A stretch of 64,000 nucleotides of DNA from JANQMY01 sp965228775 (lineage in GTDB: Bacteria; Pseudomonadota; Alphaproteobacteria; JANQMY01). The DNA lies in the NCBI GenBank assembly GCA_965228775.1, contig OZ245840.1:4340001-4404000 (forward strand), read 5' to 3'. The notes under the pieces were generated by a model. It had not been told where the DNA came from, did no database searches, and saw only the letters and a program-made list of their open reading frames with translations. Position numbers and translations under genes: made by a program. Shown piece by piece: positions 50,967 to 60,427 of this stretch (the first letter of the stretch is position 1; every line of letters begins with the position of its first letter).

Positions 50967-51485
50967 GTGTCGCGTCCCCACACATTCGACTGTCCTGTTG
51001 CCCGTATTCTCAATACTTTTGGGGATCGCTGGACATGGCTGATCGTGCGCGAAGCGTTTTATGGCAGAACCCGCTTCAGCGAATTTCAGCGTAGTATCGG
51101 CATAGCCAAGAACCTGTTGAGCGAGCGGCTCAGTCACCTGGTGGATGAAGGCATCTTCGAAAGAAAAAATGTGGGCAACCAGGGTACCAGATATGCATAC
51201 TCTCTTACTGACAAAGGCGAAACATTACTGCCCATTCTTGTGGCCATGTATCAATGGGGCAATGAACATGTGTTTGGCAAAGGGCGTGAGCCGGTGCTCT
51301 TGATCAATCGCAAGACGAAGCAGACATTGGAATCGGTGATGCCTCGCGACCCGGAAGGTCGGCCGCTGCAACTCAAAGATATTGCGGCGAGACCAGGGCC
51401 TGCCGCGAGCGAGGAGACAAAGCAAAAGCTGGCGCAATCCGCTTTGGCGCTTCGAAAGAAGGCTGCCATATCGGCTAAGAACTGA
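50967..51485 (+). CDS. HxlR-family transcriptional regulator
   Basis: I place the start at GTG 50967, preceded by GAGAGG at good spacing, giving 172 aa; the longer upstream frame has no family similarity. The HxlR core is clear: CPVARILNTFGDRWTWLIVR, EAFYGRTRFSEFQRSIGIAK, NLLSERLSHLVDEGIFERK, YSLTDKGETLLPILVAMYQWG. The C-terminal 60 residues are an extension. It is divergent from the GMC gene and is followed 33 bases later by an SDR. Confidence 0.9.
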   Translation: MSRPHTFDCPVARILNTFGDRWTWLIVREAFYGRTRFSEFQRSIGIAKNLLSERLSHLVDEGIFERKNVGNQGTRYAYSLTDKGETLLPILVAMYQWGNEHVFGKGREPVLLINRKTKQTLESVMPRDPEGRPLQLKDIAARPGPAASEETKQKLAQSALALRKKAAISAKN

Positions 51486-51518
51486 TGGCTTAGATGACAA
51501 AACCCAACGGAGGAAAGT

Positions 51519-52346
51519 GTGACAAGATTTGCAGATAAGACAGTTTGGATTACGGGTGCTTCCTCCGGTATCGGTGCCGCGCTGTCGAAATCTTTTGCGG
51601 CCGAAGGGGCCAATATCATTTTGTCAGGTCGGCGGGTTGATGCATTGAAAAGTGTTGCCGATGAGTTGCCGACGGAATCACACATTCTGCCCTTCGAGAC
51701 GACGGACTACGATGTTCTGGAAGCCAAAGTCGCGGATGCGTGGGGCTGGAAAGGCCGTGTGGACATATTGGTGAACAATGCGGGTGTTAGCCAGCGCAGC
51801 CTTGCCATTCACACGAAACCTCAAGTTTATACGGATCTGCTGAACATCGATCTCATTGCACCAATTTGGTTGACGCAGTTGCAACTGCCAAAGATGGTGG
51901 AAGCTGGTGGTGCGCATATTGTGGCCATCAGCTCCGTTGCCGGACGAATTGGGCCGCCACTGCGCACTGCATATGCGGCGGCGAAACACGGCCTCATCGG
52001 ATACATGGATGCGTTGCGGGCGGAAGTATCTCTGCGCCACAGCATTAACGTAACGAACGTACTGCCGGGATCAGTGGCAACCGATGTTTCAAAGAACGCT
52101 TTTGCCGCAGATGGATCCCAGCGAGGTAAATCGGACGCCGTGATTGACGCCGGCGATGACCCGATGGATTGCGCAAAAGCTATCCTAGATGCAGTGGACG
52201 GCAATGTGCCGGAACTCATTTTTGCTTCCGGCATGGAACTTGATATGGCGAAGCTCCGCCAATCGGATCCTGAAAAACTGTTCGAACTAATTGCCGCCTT
52301 CGGGGCGCAAACCGCGGAACGATATGAAGCGGGAGACGATGACTAA
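51519..52346 (+). CDS. Short-chain dehydrogenase/reductase (DHRS7-like)
   Basis: The 275-aa enzyme starts at GTG 51519 after CGGAGGA. TVWITGASSGIGAALSKSFA is the NAD(P) motif, ILVNNAGVSQRS the NNAG motif, ISSVAGRIGPPLRTAYAAAKH the catalytic Ser-Tyr-Lys set. It resembles the DHRS7/YqjQ group that oxidises or reduces lipid-like alcohols. It lies in line with the HxlR gene and may share its control. Confidence 0.92.
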   Translation: MTRFADKTVWITGASSGIGAALSKSFAAEGANIILSGRRVDALKSVADELPTESHILPFETTDYDVLEAKVADAWGWKGRVDILVNNAGVSQRSLAIHTKPQVYTDLLNIDLIAPIWLTQLQLPKMVEAGGAHIVAISSVAGRIGPPLRTAYAAAKHGLIGYMDALRAEVSLRHSINVTNVLPGSVATDVSKNAFAADGSQRGKSDAVIDAGDDPMDCAKAILDAVDGNVPELIFASGMELDMAKLRQSDPEKLFELIAAFGAQTAERYEAGDDD

Positions 52347-52426
52347 TAATGGGCGGACCCGCGCCACATAACAAAAAAGCCGGATGCGGGTCAGGAATTC
52401 TCTGACATCATAAAAAGGGGAGTGAT

Positions 52427-52987
52427 ATGTCAGCGGCAATTAAAATTGACTATCAGGTAAGTCAAAAAGTCGTCCATTGGCTGATGGCGATTTTGATCAT
52501 GCTGGACCTCTATGTTGCGCAGAAGTTTGGCGGATTCTTGGAAGAGGCGGACAGAATTGAATCCCGCGTCGACCATTCCCAGCTCGGGACCATTGTCGCT
52601 GTTTTATTCCTGATACGAATTGTCTTACGCATACGATACGGCGCGCCACCCCTGCCTGAGGCAATGCCGGGGTGGCAGAAATTGGCGGCGCATGTGGCCC
52701 ATTGGGGGCTTTATGTCCTGATTGGAACGCTCATCGTGTCAGGCATGTTAAGCGCGATGAACGCGGACTCTGTTGTTGCGCCCTTTGGCCTGTTTGCGTT
52801 TGGCGACGGCGTAGGTGATGAACAGGGGTTCCTATTTTTCCGCAACATCCACGAATTCATAACGGATGCTATAATCGCCTTGATCGTGATCCATGTTCTG
52901 GCGGCGCTTTATCATTTATTCGTCGCAAGAGACGGCTCCACCGAGCGTATGCTGAGGTTCTGGCGAAGCTCAAAACAGGCAGGCTAG
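52427..52987 (+). CDS. Cytochrome b561-family di-haem membrane protein
   Basis: The 186-aa protein has four membrane spans with haem His in SQKVVHWLMAILIMLDLYVA, ESRVDHSQLGTIVAVLFLIR, LAAHVAHWGLYVLIGTLIVS and FRNIHEFITDAIIALIVIHV. This is the bacterial b561 type (YodB/CybB) that passes electrons between a periplasmic partner and quinone. Preceded by AAGGGGAG. It lies directly upstream of the Tat-subunit and GMC dehydrogenase genes, suggesting it is their electron acceptor. Confidence 0.92.
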   Translation: MSAAIKIDYQVSQKVVHWLMAILIMLDLYVAQKFGGFLEEADRIESRVDHSQLGTIVAVLFLIRIVLRIRYGAPPLPEAMPGWQKLAAHVAHWGLYVLIGTLIVSGMLSAMNADSVVAPFGLFAFGDGVGDEQGFLFFRNIHEFITDAIIALIVIHVLAALYHLFVARDGSTERMLRFWRSSKQAG

Positions 52988-53162
52988 AGCGGCGTTTTGC
53001 CTTGGCGGCTAGGGCACGGATATGCCCATTCTTTGCATCACTGCGTAAACGTATTCATTTCTTTTGCTTCGAAGTAGGCCCTAAAAAAGGTGTTTCCGGC
53101 ATCGCCGAGGAGCCGAAAGAGCAATTCATATTGCCTGTGGCGCCACGCACGGAGGCAACAAG

Positions 53163-53735
53163 ATGGGTCAAAAAGAACCGTTAGCTCAAGACAAGATCTC
53201 TGTGATGATGTCACGGCGCAATTTCTTGGGTTCCGCCGTTGAGACTTCTTTTTTAGGAAGCATCGCCCTTTATTCCGCAAGCGGATTAGCGTTGATTACT
53301 CATCCCCGATCCGCGTTCGCAGAAAACAAAAACTATCGAGTGCTGAGGGAGGTCGACGTAAAGTTTCTCTCCGCCATTTTGCCTGCTGTGATCTCTCAAG
53401 CTGATCCTGCAAAAGACTTGAAAACGCACTTACATTCATTCGATCTTATGTTGACTCCGGTTGCCACGGATACGGTTCGGCGCATTCAAAGCCTTGTGGA
53501 TCTCGTCACCGGGTTTGCCACCCGTGTTCCCATGACCGGAACCGTCACCGATTGGCCGGACCTATCCGTGGCGAACATCGAACAAATTTTGCAGTCATGG
53601 CGAGAGAGTAGCTTCGAACTGCCGGTTGCTGCCTATTCAGTCATGTCGCAGCTGACTGCAACGGCATGGTACATGGTGCCTGAGCATCAAGCAGCATCCG
53701 GTTATCCCGGACCGCCTCAAAAGGTCGTGGACTGA
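53163..53735 (+). CDS. Tat-exported small subunit of GMC dehydrogenase
   Basis: The 190-aa protein has a twin-arginine leader (MMSRRNFLGSAVETSFLGSI) with cleavage near HPRSAFAEN. The mature part is helical (KFLSAILPAVISQADPAKDL, VRRIQSLVDLVTGFATR, AYSVMSQLTATAWYMVPEHQ). This matches the small helper subunits that precede FAD-type dehydrogenases such as gluconate or sorbitol dehydrogenases. The leader exports the folded complex with its flavoprotein, which lacks a signal. Ribosome-binding site GGAGG fits start 53163. Confidence 0.8.
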   Translation: MGQKEPLAQDKISVMMSRRNFLGSAVETSFLGSIALYSASGLALITHPRSAFAENKNYRVLREVDVKFLSAILPAVISQADPAKDLKTHLHSFDLMLTPVATDTVRRIQSLVDLVTGFATRVPMTGTVTDWPDLSVANIEQILQSWRESSFELPVAAYSVMSQLTATAWYMVPEHQAASGYPGPPQKVVD

Positions 53736-53770
53736 CAGGCCCATCTCAACTTGCATTGGAAGATACGTTG

Positions 53771-55387
53771 ATGCTGAACGAAGTCGAAGTGGCGGGGATC
53801 GCCGACCCTTACAAGAATGCTCGTGAGAAGGGATGGGACATTGTCAACGCTAGCGCGCTCGACACAGATCTGGTTCTAGAAACTGACGTGGTCATTGTTG
53901 GTTCCGGGGCGGGTGGCGGCACCAGTGCGGAGATCTTGAGTGCGGCCGGGCTTAACGTCGTCATTCTGGAAGAAGGCATGCTCAAATCTTCCGACCAGTT
54001 CGATATGGTCGAGAGGTACGGACTCACGGATCTCTATCAAGAGGGCGGTCTGCAAACGACGCAGGACGGAGCGGTCGCGGTCGTCCAAGGCCGAAATGTG
54101 GGAGGTGGCACGACCGTCAATTGGTGTTCCACATTTCGGACGCCACCGCAGACGTTGAACCATTGGCGTGAGCGTTTCGGATTGAAAGCATGTTCCGTTG
54201 AAGAGATGGCCCCGTTCTTCAAACATATGGAAGACAAACTCAGTGTCCAAAAGTGGCCGGCACCGCCAAACCAGAACAATGAGATTCTGAAACGAGGAGC
54301 ACAAGCGCTCGGCTACACCTGGGATATTATTCCCCGTAATGTCGATGGATGCTGGAACCTAGGTTATTGCGGGGTTGGGTGTCCTGTAGATGCTAAGAAG
54401 TCCATGCTTGTGACAACTGTACCGGCGGCCTTGGAGAATGGCAGCAAATTGGTTTATCGCGCTGGTGTTGAGCGCCTACTCTTAGAAGGCGACCGAGTCA
54501 CCGGTGTAAAAGCTCTTGCTTCCACACAAGACGGCCACTCGCAGACAGGGCATACGATCACGGTCAAAGCAAAGCATGTGGTGTTGGCCGCTGGAGGCAT
54601 TCACACTCCCGGTATTTTGCTCCGTTCTGGAGCGCCGGACCCATTCGGCCGTATCGGCAAGCGCACATTTCTGCATCCTGTCACGGTGTCGTTTGGGCAG
54701 TTTGACGAGAAAATCGATCCCTATTATGGCGCTCCTCAATCGATCTACTCTGATCAATTTACTTGGTCGGGTGGTGTTGAGGGGCCTATGGGATACAAGC
54801 TCGAAGTGATTCCTCTTCTGCCGGGTGTATATGCTAGCGTCACGAAAGGGCATGGAGAATCGCTGCATGAGTCCATGCGTTCTCTCTCGAATACTCAAGG
54901 CATGATGGCATTCTTGCGGGATGGTTTTCATGAAGAAAGTCAAGGCGGGACGGTCGAGCTAACAGATGGCGGCCGCCCGGTTTTGAATTATCCGCTAACA
55001 GATTATATCCGAAACGGTATTCGCCGGGCATTGATGAGCATGGCTGAGATTCAATTTGCTGCTGGTGCGCGCGCTGTTCGAGCGGCCCATGCGGCAGCAA
55101 GCTGGCAGCCGACTTTAAGCGGCGCCAGAAGCACAATCGATCAACTAGCGATCGATCCGGGACAGATTGGCCTTTCGAGTGCCCATGTGATGGGTGGTTG
55201 TGCCATGGGCGAAGATGAAAAAGTCTGCGTTACCGACAGCAATGGTCGTTTTCGTGGTTTGGAGAATCTGTCGATCTTTGACGGGTCACTTTTTCCCAGC
55301 AGCCTTGGGGCCAATCCACAAATGTCGATCTTCGGCTTTTCCCGCAAATTTTCGCAGCGTCTGGCTAAAGACCTTGGCGCCGGTTGA
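53771..55387 (+). CDS. GMC-type FAD dehydrogenase large subunit (periplasmic)
   Basis: Taking ATG 53771 gives 538 aa; TTG 53756 is an alternative. VVIVGSGAGGGTSAEILSAA is the FAD motif, GRNVGGGTTVNWCSTFRTP the GMC signature, GYCGVGCPVDAKKSML the Cys element of long-chain alcohol/polyol oxidases. HVMGGCAMGEDEKVCV and LGANPQMSIFG hold the catalytic pair. It has no export signal and follows the Tat subunit by 36 bases, implying hitch-hiker export. With cytochrome b561 it would form a respiratory alcohol dehydrogenase in the periplasm. Confidence 0.9.
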   Translation: MLNEVEVAGIADPYKNAREKGWDIVNASALDTDLVLETDVVIVGSGAGGGTSAEILSAAGLNVVILEEGMLKSSDQFDMVERYGLTDLYQEGGLQTTQDGAVAVVQGRNVGGGTTVNWCSTFRTPPQTLNHWRERFGLKACSVEEMAPFFKHMEDKLSVQKWPAPPNQNNEILKRGAQALGYTWDIIPRNVDGCWNLGYCGVGCPVDAKKSMLVTTVPAALENGSKLVYRAGVERLLLEGDRVTGVKALASTQDGHSQTGHTITVKAKHVVLAAGGIHTPGILLRSGAPDPFGRIGKRTFLHPVTVSFGQFDEKIDPYYGAPQSIYSDQFTWSGGVEGPMGYKLEVIPLLPGVYASVTKGHGESLHESMRSLSNTQGMMAFLRDGFHEESQGGTVELTDGGRPVLNYPLTDYIRNGIRRALMSMAEIQFAAGARAVRAAHAAASWQPTLSGARSTIDQLAIDPGQIGLSSAHVMGGCAMGEDEKVCVTDSNGRFRGLENLSIFDGSLFPSSLGANPQMSIFGFSRKFSQRLAKDLGAG

Positions 55388-55498
55388 GAGCTTTTAGCCA
55401 TGTTTGAAGGCGTTGTTCGCCGGCAACAAAACGTGTGATATTGCCGACTTCGGAAGATGCCCCACCACATCCTTCCAAAGGGTTTGGTGGTCTTGAAC

Positions 55499-56578
55499 AT
55501 GGAAAAAATCATGTCCAAACAAAATTTGCTTGTGAACAAATCCGACTTAGGAGCGACGCGCTTAACCTCCGAGCCTTTGCCGGACGCACTTGTCGAAGGC
55601 CAAGTCCTGGTAGAAGTTGAACAGTTTGGTCTAACCACCAACAACATTACCTATGCTGTCTTTGGGGATGCTCTTGCCTATTGGTCTTATTTTCCTGCGG
55701 AGGAAGGGTGGGGCAATGTTCCGGTCTGGGGGTTTGGGAAAGTTGCCTCAAGTAAAAACGCGGACATTGTGGTTGGCGAACGTCTGTTCGGATACTTGCC
55801 CATGTCGTCACATCTTACGCTGACGCCATCGGCGACAACGCCGCTGTGTTTTTCGGATGCTTCCGCTCATCGAACGGCGCTTCATCCTTGGTACAATAGA
55901 TACTATCGGTGTGCCGCAGATCCTCTGTATTCAGATGATAACGCAAGTGTTCAGCCGATTCTCTGGGCCCTTTTCATGACCGGCTGGATGTTGGCGGAAC
56001 AGGTTGCCGATACGGTCGACACGGTCTATGTGACCAGCGCGTCGAGCAAAACCGCTCTTTCTTTCGCTTGGTCGATGCAGCATCTTTCAGCCAAAGCAAA
56101 GGTCATCGGCATTACCTCGCCAGGGAATCGGGCGTTTGTCGAGAAGCTGGGGCAATATGCGGAAATCCAGACATATGATGATTTGCACGCGTCGCCTGAA
56201 ACGAAGACAGCAGCCTTCGTCGATATTGCGGGCAATGCCGTTGTGCGGTCTGCAGCACACGTAATGCTCGGCGACCGATTGAGTAACTCTATTACGATCG
56301 GTGCGACACACAGGTCGGCCCCTGATGAAGCTTTGCCGATGCCCGGTCCCGAGCCACAGCTTTTTTTCATCCCGTCTGTTGCCGAAGAGCGTGCGGCCCA
56401 GGAGGGGTTTGAGACCACCCACCAACGTTTCGCAACCGCATGGGGTGCGTTCGCGCCTTGGGCAGCGCAATGGCTGGAACTAGATAAAGGTACCGGCGCG
56501 GCGGCGATCGACGCCGGTTATATGAAAGCATTCGCAGGCAACATGCCGCCTGAGCAGGCAATGGTTTTCTCCTGGTGA
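55499..56578 (+). CDS. DUF2855 family (MDR-like) protein
   Basis: The 359-aa sequence fits DUF2855: VEVEQFGLTTNNITYAVFGD, YWSYFPAEEGWGNVPVWGFG, YLPMSSHLTLTPS and SASSKTALSFAWSMQ. The family is a distant branch of medium-chain dehydrogenases without the catalytic zinc ligands; the reaction is unknown. Met19 (55511) is an alternative start. It lies between the GMC dehydrogenase and an SDR in the same direction, so it probably acts in that pathway. Confidence 0.88.
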   Translation: MEKIMSKQNLLVNKSDLGATRLTSEPLPDALVEGQVLVEVEQFGLTTNNITYAVFGDALAYWSYFPAEEGWGNVPVWGFGKVASSKNADIVVGERLFGYLPMSSHLTLTPSATTPLCFSDASAHRTALHPWYNRYYRCAADPLYSDDNASVQPILWALFMTGWMLAEQVADTVDTVYVTSASSKTALSFAWSMQHLSAKAKVIGITSPGNRAFVEKLGQYAEIQTYDDLHASPETKTAAFVDIAGNAVVRSAAHVMLGDRLSNSITIGATHRSAPDEALPMPGPEPQLFFIPSVAEERAAQEGFETTHQRFATAWGAFAPWAAQWLELDKGTGAAAIDAGYMKAFAGNMPPEQAMVFSW

Positions 56579-56614
56579 GGATAGACCAAGCACAAGCAGT
56601 AAGGAAGAGAACGA

Positions 56615-57364
56615 ATGGACCATAACGGCCGTAAAAAAGTTGCGCTTGTGCTTGGGGCTGGAGATGGAATCGGACGGGCGATATCCACCCGGTTCGCACT
56701 TGGCGGCTATCACACCGTGATTGTTCGGCGCGATGCGTCTCGCTCTAAAGAATTGATACGTGAGCTTGCAGAGAAGGGGGCGGAAGCGAGCGTTCGTACA
56801 GCAGACATACGAAAAGAAAATGAGATGAGCGCACTTTTTTCCAGTGTGGAGGAAGAGACCGGCGAAATCGACGTCTGCGTCTACAATGGTGGAGCGAACA
56901 CACTTTCTGCTCTCGAAGAAACTTCCGCCAAGCTGTTTCAGAAGGTTTGGGAGCTCTGCTGTTTGGGCGGATTTCTTGCGGTTCGAGAATCCGCAAGGGT
57001 CATGGGACCGAGAAAGCGCGGCACGGTCATTTTCTCGGGCGCAACCTCAGGCATTCGAGGCAAGGAAGGGCTTACGGCATTTTCAAGCGGCAAGTTCGGC
57101 GTGCGGTCCGTCGCCCAATCGGCAGCCAAAGAGTTGGCGCCTCAAGGTATTCATGTGGCTCACGTGATGATCAATGGAGGTGTGCGGTCCGCCGACATTG
57201 CCCGTCTGTACAAAGAACGGGCGGACATCGATATTGATGATCTGGACAATGATTTGTTTATCGATATGGAAGCGTTGGCGGAGGCCTATTGGTTCCTGTC
57301 TCAGCAGCCCAAAACGTGCTGGACTCACGAGCTCGATATTCGGACTTATCGGGAAAAGTGGTGA
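56615..57364 (+). CDS. SDR-fold protein lacking catalytic Tyr
   Basis: The 249-aa protein has the SDR nucleotide site VALVLGAGDGIGRAISTRFA and a YNGG in place of NNAG. The expected YxxxK appears as FSSGKFGVR, so the catalytic Tyr is Phe although Lys and the preceding Ser (IFSGATSGI) remain. Classical reductase activity is unlikely; such variants may bind NAD(P) only or use another mechanism. It starts 36 bases after DUF2855. Confidence 0.88.
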   Translation: MDHNGRKKVALVLGAGDGIGRAISTRFALGGYHTVIVRRDASRSKELIRELAEKGAEASVRTADIRKENEMSALFSSVEEETGEIDVCVYNGGANTLSALEETSAKLFQKVWELCCLGGFLAVRESARVMGPRKRGTVIFSGATSGIRGKEGLTAFSSGKFGVRSVAQSAAKELAPQGIHVAHVMINGGVRSADIARLYKERADIDIDDLDNDLFIDMEALAEAYWFLSQQPKTCWTHELDIRTYREKW

Positions 57365-57493
57365 GGGAGATGGCACCATCAGCGTTTGAACGGCTGGCAT
57401 AAATTCACCCGATAATTGGCACAAAATCACCTTGTTTGACCGTGGGTAAAATTTACACTCCTCCCCGACACCAGAACGTTGGGAGGATTGATC

Positions 57494-58330
57494 ATGACAG
57501 GAACAATTACAGTCAAACCGAGTGGGCAGGCCTGCGGTGCCGAAGTGACGGGCGTTGATCTTTCGCAGCCGCTGCCAGCGGACGTCATCAAAGAGATACG
57601 CGACGCTTGGCTTGAGCATCACGTCTTGGCTTTTCCGGATCAACATTTGAATCACGATCAGTTTGAAGCTTTCGCAAGCCAGTTTGGCGATTTTGGCGAA
57701 GACCCATATTTCAATCCGCTGCCCGGTAGACAATATATCGCGGCTGTTCGACGTGAAGCGGCAGACGAAACGCCGATCTTTGCAGAGAACTGGCATTCGG
57801 ATTGGAGCTTCTTGCCCGAACCACCGTCAGCGACTTTGCTTTATAGTATCGACATCCCTCCCCAGGGCGGTGACACGCATTTTTCAAACCAACATTTGTC
57901 GTTTGAGAAGATGCCTGCGGAGATGAAAGAGAAGTATGAGGGGCTGACGGCCATCCACTCTGCGGTTCTGGGATATTCACCGGAAGGCATCTATGGAGAC
58001 GTGAACAAAAACGGCAGCATGGATATCACGCCTTCTGAGGACGCTTATAAGCAAGAGAAGCATCCTCTTGTGCCGCCGCATCCCGAAACCGGTCGGAAAG
58101 GGTTTCTAAGCGGTGTGTCCTACATCATTGGCTTCGAAGGCATGGCCGATGAGGAGTCCCGTCCGCTTATTATGGAACTTAATGATTGGCAATCCAAAGA
58201 GGAATTCCTCTACCGTCACAAATGGCAAAACGGCATGCTGGTCATGTGGGACAATCGCAGCGTTATTCACAAAGCCACCGGTGGCTATGAGGGCCATCGC
58301 CGGGAATTGCACCGTATTACAATTTACTAG
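57494..58330 (+). CDS. TauD/TfdA-family Fe(II)/2-oxoglutarate dioxygenase
   Basis: Start at ATG 57494 after GGGAGGATTGATC gives 278 aa. ACGAEVTGVDLSQPL is the family opening; NWHSDWSFLPEPPSATLL has the HxD iron ligands, GGDTHFSNQ the next core motif, and SVIHKATGGYEGHRRELHR the distal His and 2-oxoglutarate Arg. These enzymes hydroxylate or cleave substrates such as taurine or 2,4-D with O2. Its promoter gap (57365-57493) and a convergent AraC gene suggest separate control from upstream genes. Confidence 0.93.
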   Translation: MTGTITVKPSGQACGAEVTGVDLSQPLPADVIKEIRDAWLEHHVLAFPDQHLNHDQFEAFASQFGDFGEDPYFNPLPGRQYIAAVRREAADETPIFAENWHSDWSFLPEPPSATLLYSIDIPPQGGDTHFSNQHLSFEKMPAEMKEKYEGLTAIHSAVLGYSPEGIYGDVNKNGSMDITPSEDAYKQEKHPLVPPHPETGRKGFLSGVSYIIGFEGMADEESRPLIMELNDWQSKEEFLYRHKWQNGMLVMWDNRSVIHKATGGYEGHRRELHRITIY

Positions 58331-58343
58331 TCTTTGTACTGAT

Positions 58344-59372
58344 CTACGGGGAAGAAGATGTGTGCCTTCTTTCCCCGTCCGCACGGTAGGAAGAAGGTGC
58401 ACGGCCGGTCCAGCGCCGAAAGGCTTTCCGGAAGTTGGACACGTCTTGATAGCCGCACCGAACACTGATTTCTTCCACCGGAAGACGAGTGTTCCTCAAG
58501 TACTCAGTGGCGACGGAACATCGCAAACGGTCCACCAAGGACTTAAACGTGGCCCCCTCATCGCTCAAGCGGCGATAGAAGGTGCGCACGGACATGTTTA
58601 GACTTCGCGCTATCGCGCCGGCATCGACGCCTGTTTCCAGGGAAGGAAGACAAAGCCGTAAAATGTCCCGTTGGAAGTTACTGCTGCTGTCGCTTTCATC
58701 GACGAATTGCTCACAATAGGTTTTGCATAAGTCTGCGGTGTCTGGGTCTGCATTGAGACAAGGTTCTGAGAGGACACCTGCGTCGAAACGCCATTCCATT
58801 CTGTCACTTTCGAAGAAAGCCCGACAGTTTAGAAAATCAGCATACAGAGAGGCATAAGACGGCGCCGCGTATGGGAAGTGCATATCGAGTGAAGGAAAAG
58901 GGCGCCCAAGGATCGATGAGAAAATCTGTGTTTGAGACGAACGCCAATATTCCGCGATAAAGGGCAAAACCGGGCCGAGGGATTCAGGCTGGTGAATGGT
59001 AAAGATGCCAATATTGCCTTTGACATCCAATGTGATGCGAAAGAATGAGCCAGACAAAGGGAAGAAATCGGCGATAACGCGAAAGGCGTCTTCGACGGTG
59101 GCGCTCGACGCGAGCGCATATCCGTAAACTCCGTAATTGCTGATCCGTTGACGCGCGCCGGCCAATAAAGCGGTCTCAGGCTTTGGGGCCAACGCTTGAG
59201 CCGAGCGAAAGAGAGCTATGCGGTCTGAAACGTCCAGCGGTTCTTTTCGGTCGGATAGCAACGCATGTTTCAGCACATCGGCTTTGGAAACCCCCTGTGT
59301 GGCCAATTCCTCAAACAGGGCTGGAAATCCATATAGCTGTGTTGTCGATGATTCTGATGGCGGAACACTCAT
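58344..59372 (-). CDS. AraC-family regulator, OruR/ArgR-like
   Basis: The 342-aa protein has the AraC_binding_2-like N-terminal domain seen in OruR-type regulators (GARQRISNYGVYGYALASSA, DAFRVIADFFPL, FPYAAPSYASLYADFLNC). The C-terminal HTH pair is GAIARSLNMSVRTFYRRLSD and VEEISVRCGYQDVSNFRKAF, ending RRWTGRAPSSYR. This class senses small organic compounds of catabolic pathways. It is convergent with the dioxygenase gene, a likely target. Confidence 0.93.
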   Translation of the reverse strand: MSVPPSESSTTQLYGFPALFEELATQGVSKADVLKHALLSDRKEPLDVSDRIALFRSAQALAPKPETALLAGARQRISNYGVYGYALASSATVEDAFRVIADFFPLSGSFFRITLDVKGNIGIFTIHQPESLGPVLPFIAEYWRSSQTQIFSSILGRPFPSLDMHFPYAAPSYASLYADFLNCRAFFESDRMEWRFDAGVLSEPCLNADPDTADLCKTYCEQFVDESDSSSNFQRDILRLCLPSLETGVDAGAIARSLNMSVRTFYRRLSDEGATFKSLVDRLRCSVATEYLRNTRLPVEEISVRCGYQDVSNFRKAFRRWTGRAPSSYRADGERRHTSSSP

Positions 59373-59491
59373 GGGGGCTCTGATAAGGCTTGGATCATTC
59401 CATTGACATTATAGCCGAGATGTCGTGTAGCGGATTGATGGCCGGAAAACTGAATGACCAGAATACGAAAGATTAGAGCGGGAAAACAGGA

Positions 59492-60133
59492 ATGCGACGA
59501 CGGCGGATTTTGATATGGGGCCTTCCGTCCCTTTTCTTTTTGGTATTCTCATTCTGGTATACAGACTTCGGTGGGCCGCTGACCGATGACGAGATCGCCT
59601 TCTATATGGCGAAGCTTGATGAGAGAGCCGGGAACGCGGAAACACGCGAGCGGATCAAGCGATTCATGGAGACGGATACCGGCCGGCAATTCTTTATGCT
59701 GAACGCCATCGATTTCGCCGACAACCCACCAGACGTTGCCGGTGCGACACCTGGTGAATCGGCGTCACAGCTCATGGACCGGTACATGGAGCACATGTAT
59801 GCGCAGCTCTTTAGGCGGGCATGTCACCCGGTCGCTGCCGGCAATGCTGTCCATGCTGCTTTGGATTTGGTTGGGGTCGATGCCCTCGAGACACCTGAGG
59901 TTTGGGATGCGGGGGCTTTCATGCGCTACCGGAGCCGCAGGACCTTTATGGAGATCGTTACGATTCCCGAAACCTGGGACCGGCATGAGTTCAAAGTTGC
60001 GGCATTGGATAAGACCATTGCCTATCCCGTGGAGTTGCAAATCAATCTTGGCGATCCGCGACTGCTATTGGGGCTTCTCCTTTTCGGCGTTGCCGCACTT
60101 CTGGATCTCACGCTGGTGCGCCGAAGCGGCTGA
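59492..60133 (+). CDS. Membrane-anchored hypothetical protein
   Basis: The 213-aa protein has an N-terminal span (ILIWGLPSLFFLVFSFWYTD) and a C-terminal one (RLLLGLLLFGVAALLDLTLV), with a 150-residue soluble domain between (DDEIAFYMAKLDERAGNAET, RRTFMEIVTIPETWDRHEFK). No family recognised. The domain is likely periplasmic. It sits alone, divergent from AraC. Confidence 0.65.
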   Translation: MRRRRILIWGLPSLFFLVFSFWYTDFGGPLTDDEIAFYMAKLDERAGNAETRERIKRFMETDTGRQFFMLNAIDFADNPPDVAGATPGESASQLMDRYMEHMYAQLFRRACHPVAAGNAVHAALDLVGVDALETPEVWDAGAFMRYRSRRTFMEIVTIPETWDRHEFKVAALDKTIAYPVELQINLGDPRLLLGLLLFGVAALLDLTLVRRSG

Positions 60134-60427
60134 CGGTCACGCGGCTCTCTTTAGCTCACCTGTTGCGGAAGTGTTTTCCGATCAATTCTTTGATCGAATT
60201 TAACGGTCGGTTCTCTTGCCGCGGCGAAGGAGAGTTTCTATCTCTGTTTGTATTGGGTGGTGTTCATAGGAATTGGACCTGATCGCAGGTGCCTAATGGG
60301 CCGATCACGCAATCGTGCGGATTTCCTTTCAATTTGGATCACAATCCCTTGAAAAAGTCGCACATTACCGACTAATATTGTAAAACTAAACGCGCGGTGA
60401 AGTTGAGCACAGGGGCTGAGTTCAAAG

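Noticed and set aside
57447..57457. GTAAA-A-TTTAC as a further HxlR operator before the TauD-type gene
   Set aside because: The half-site differs from AGGTA/TACCT and is short and A/T-rich, so chance is likely.
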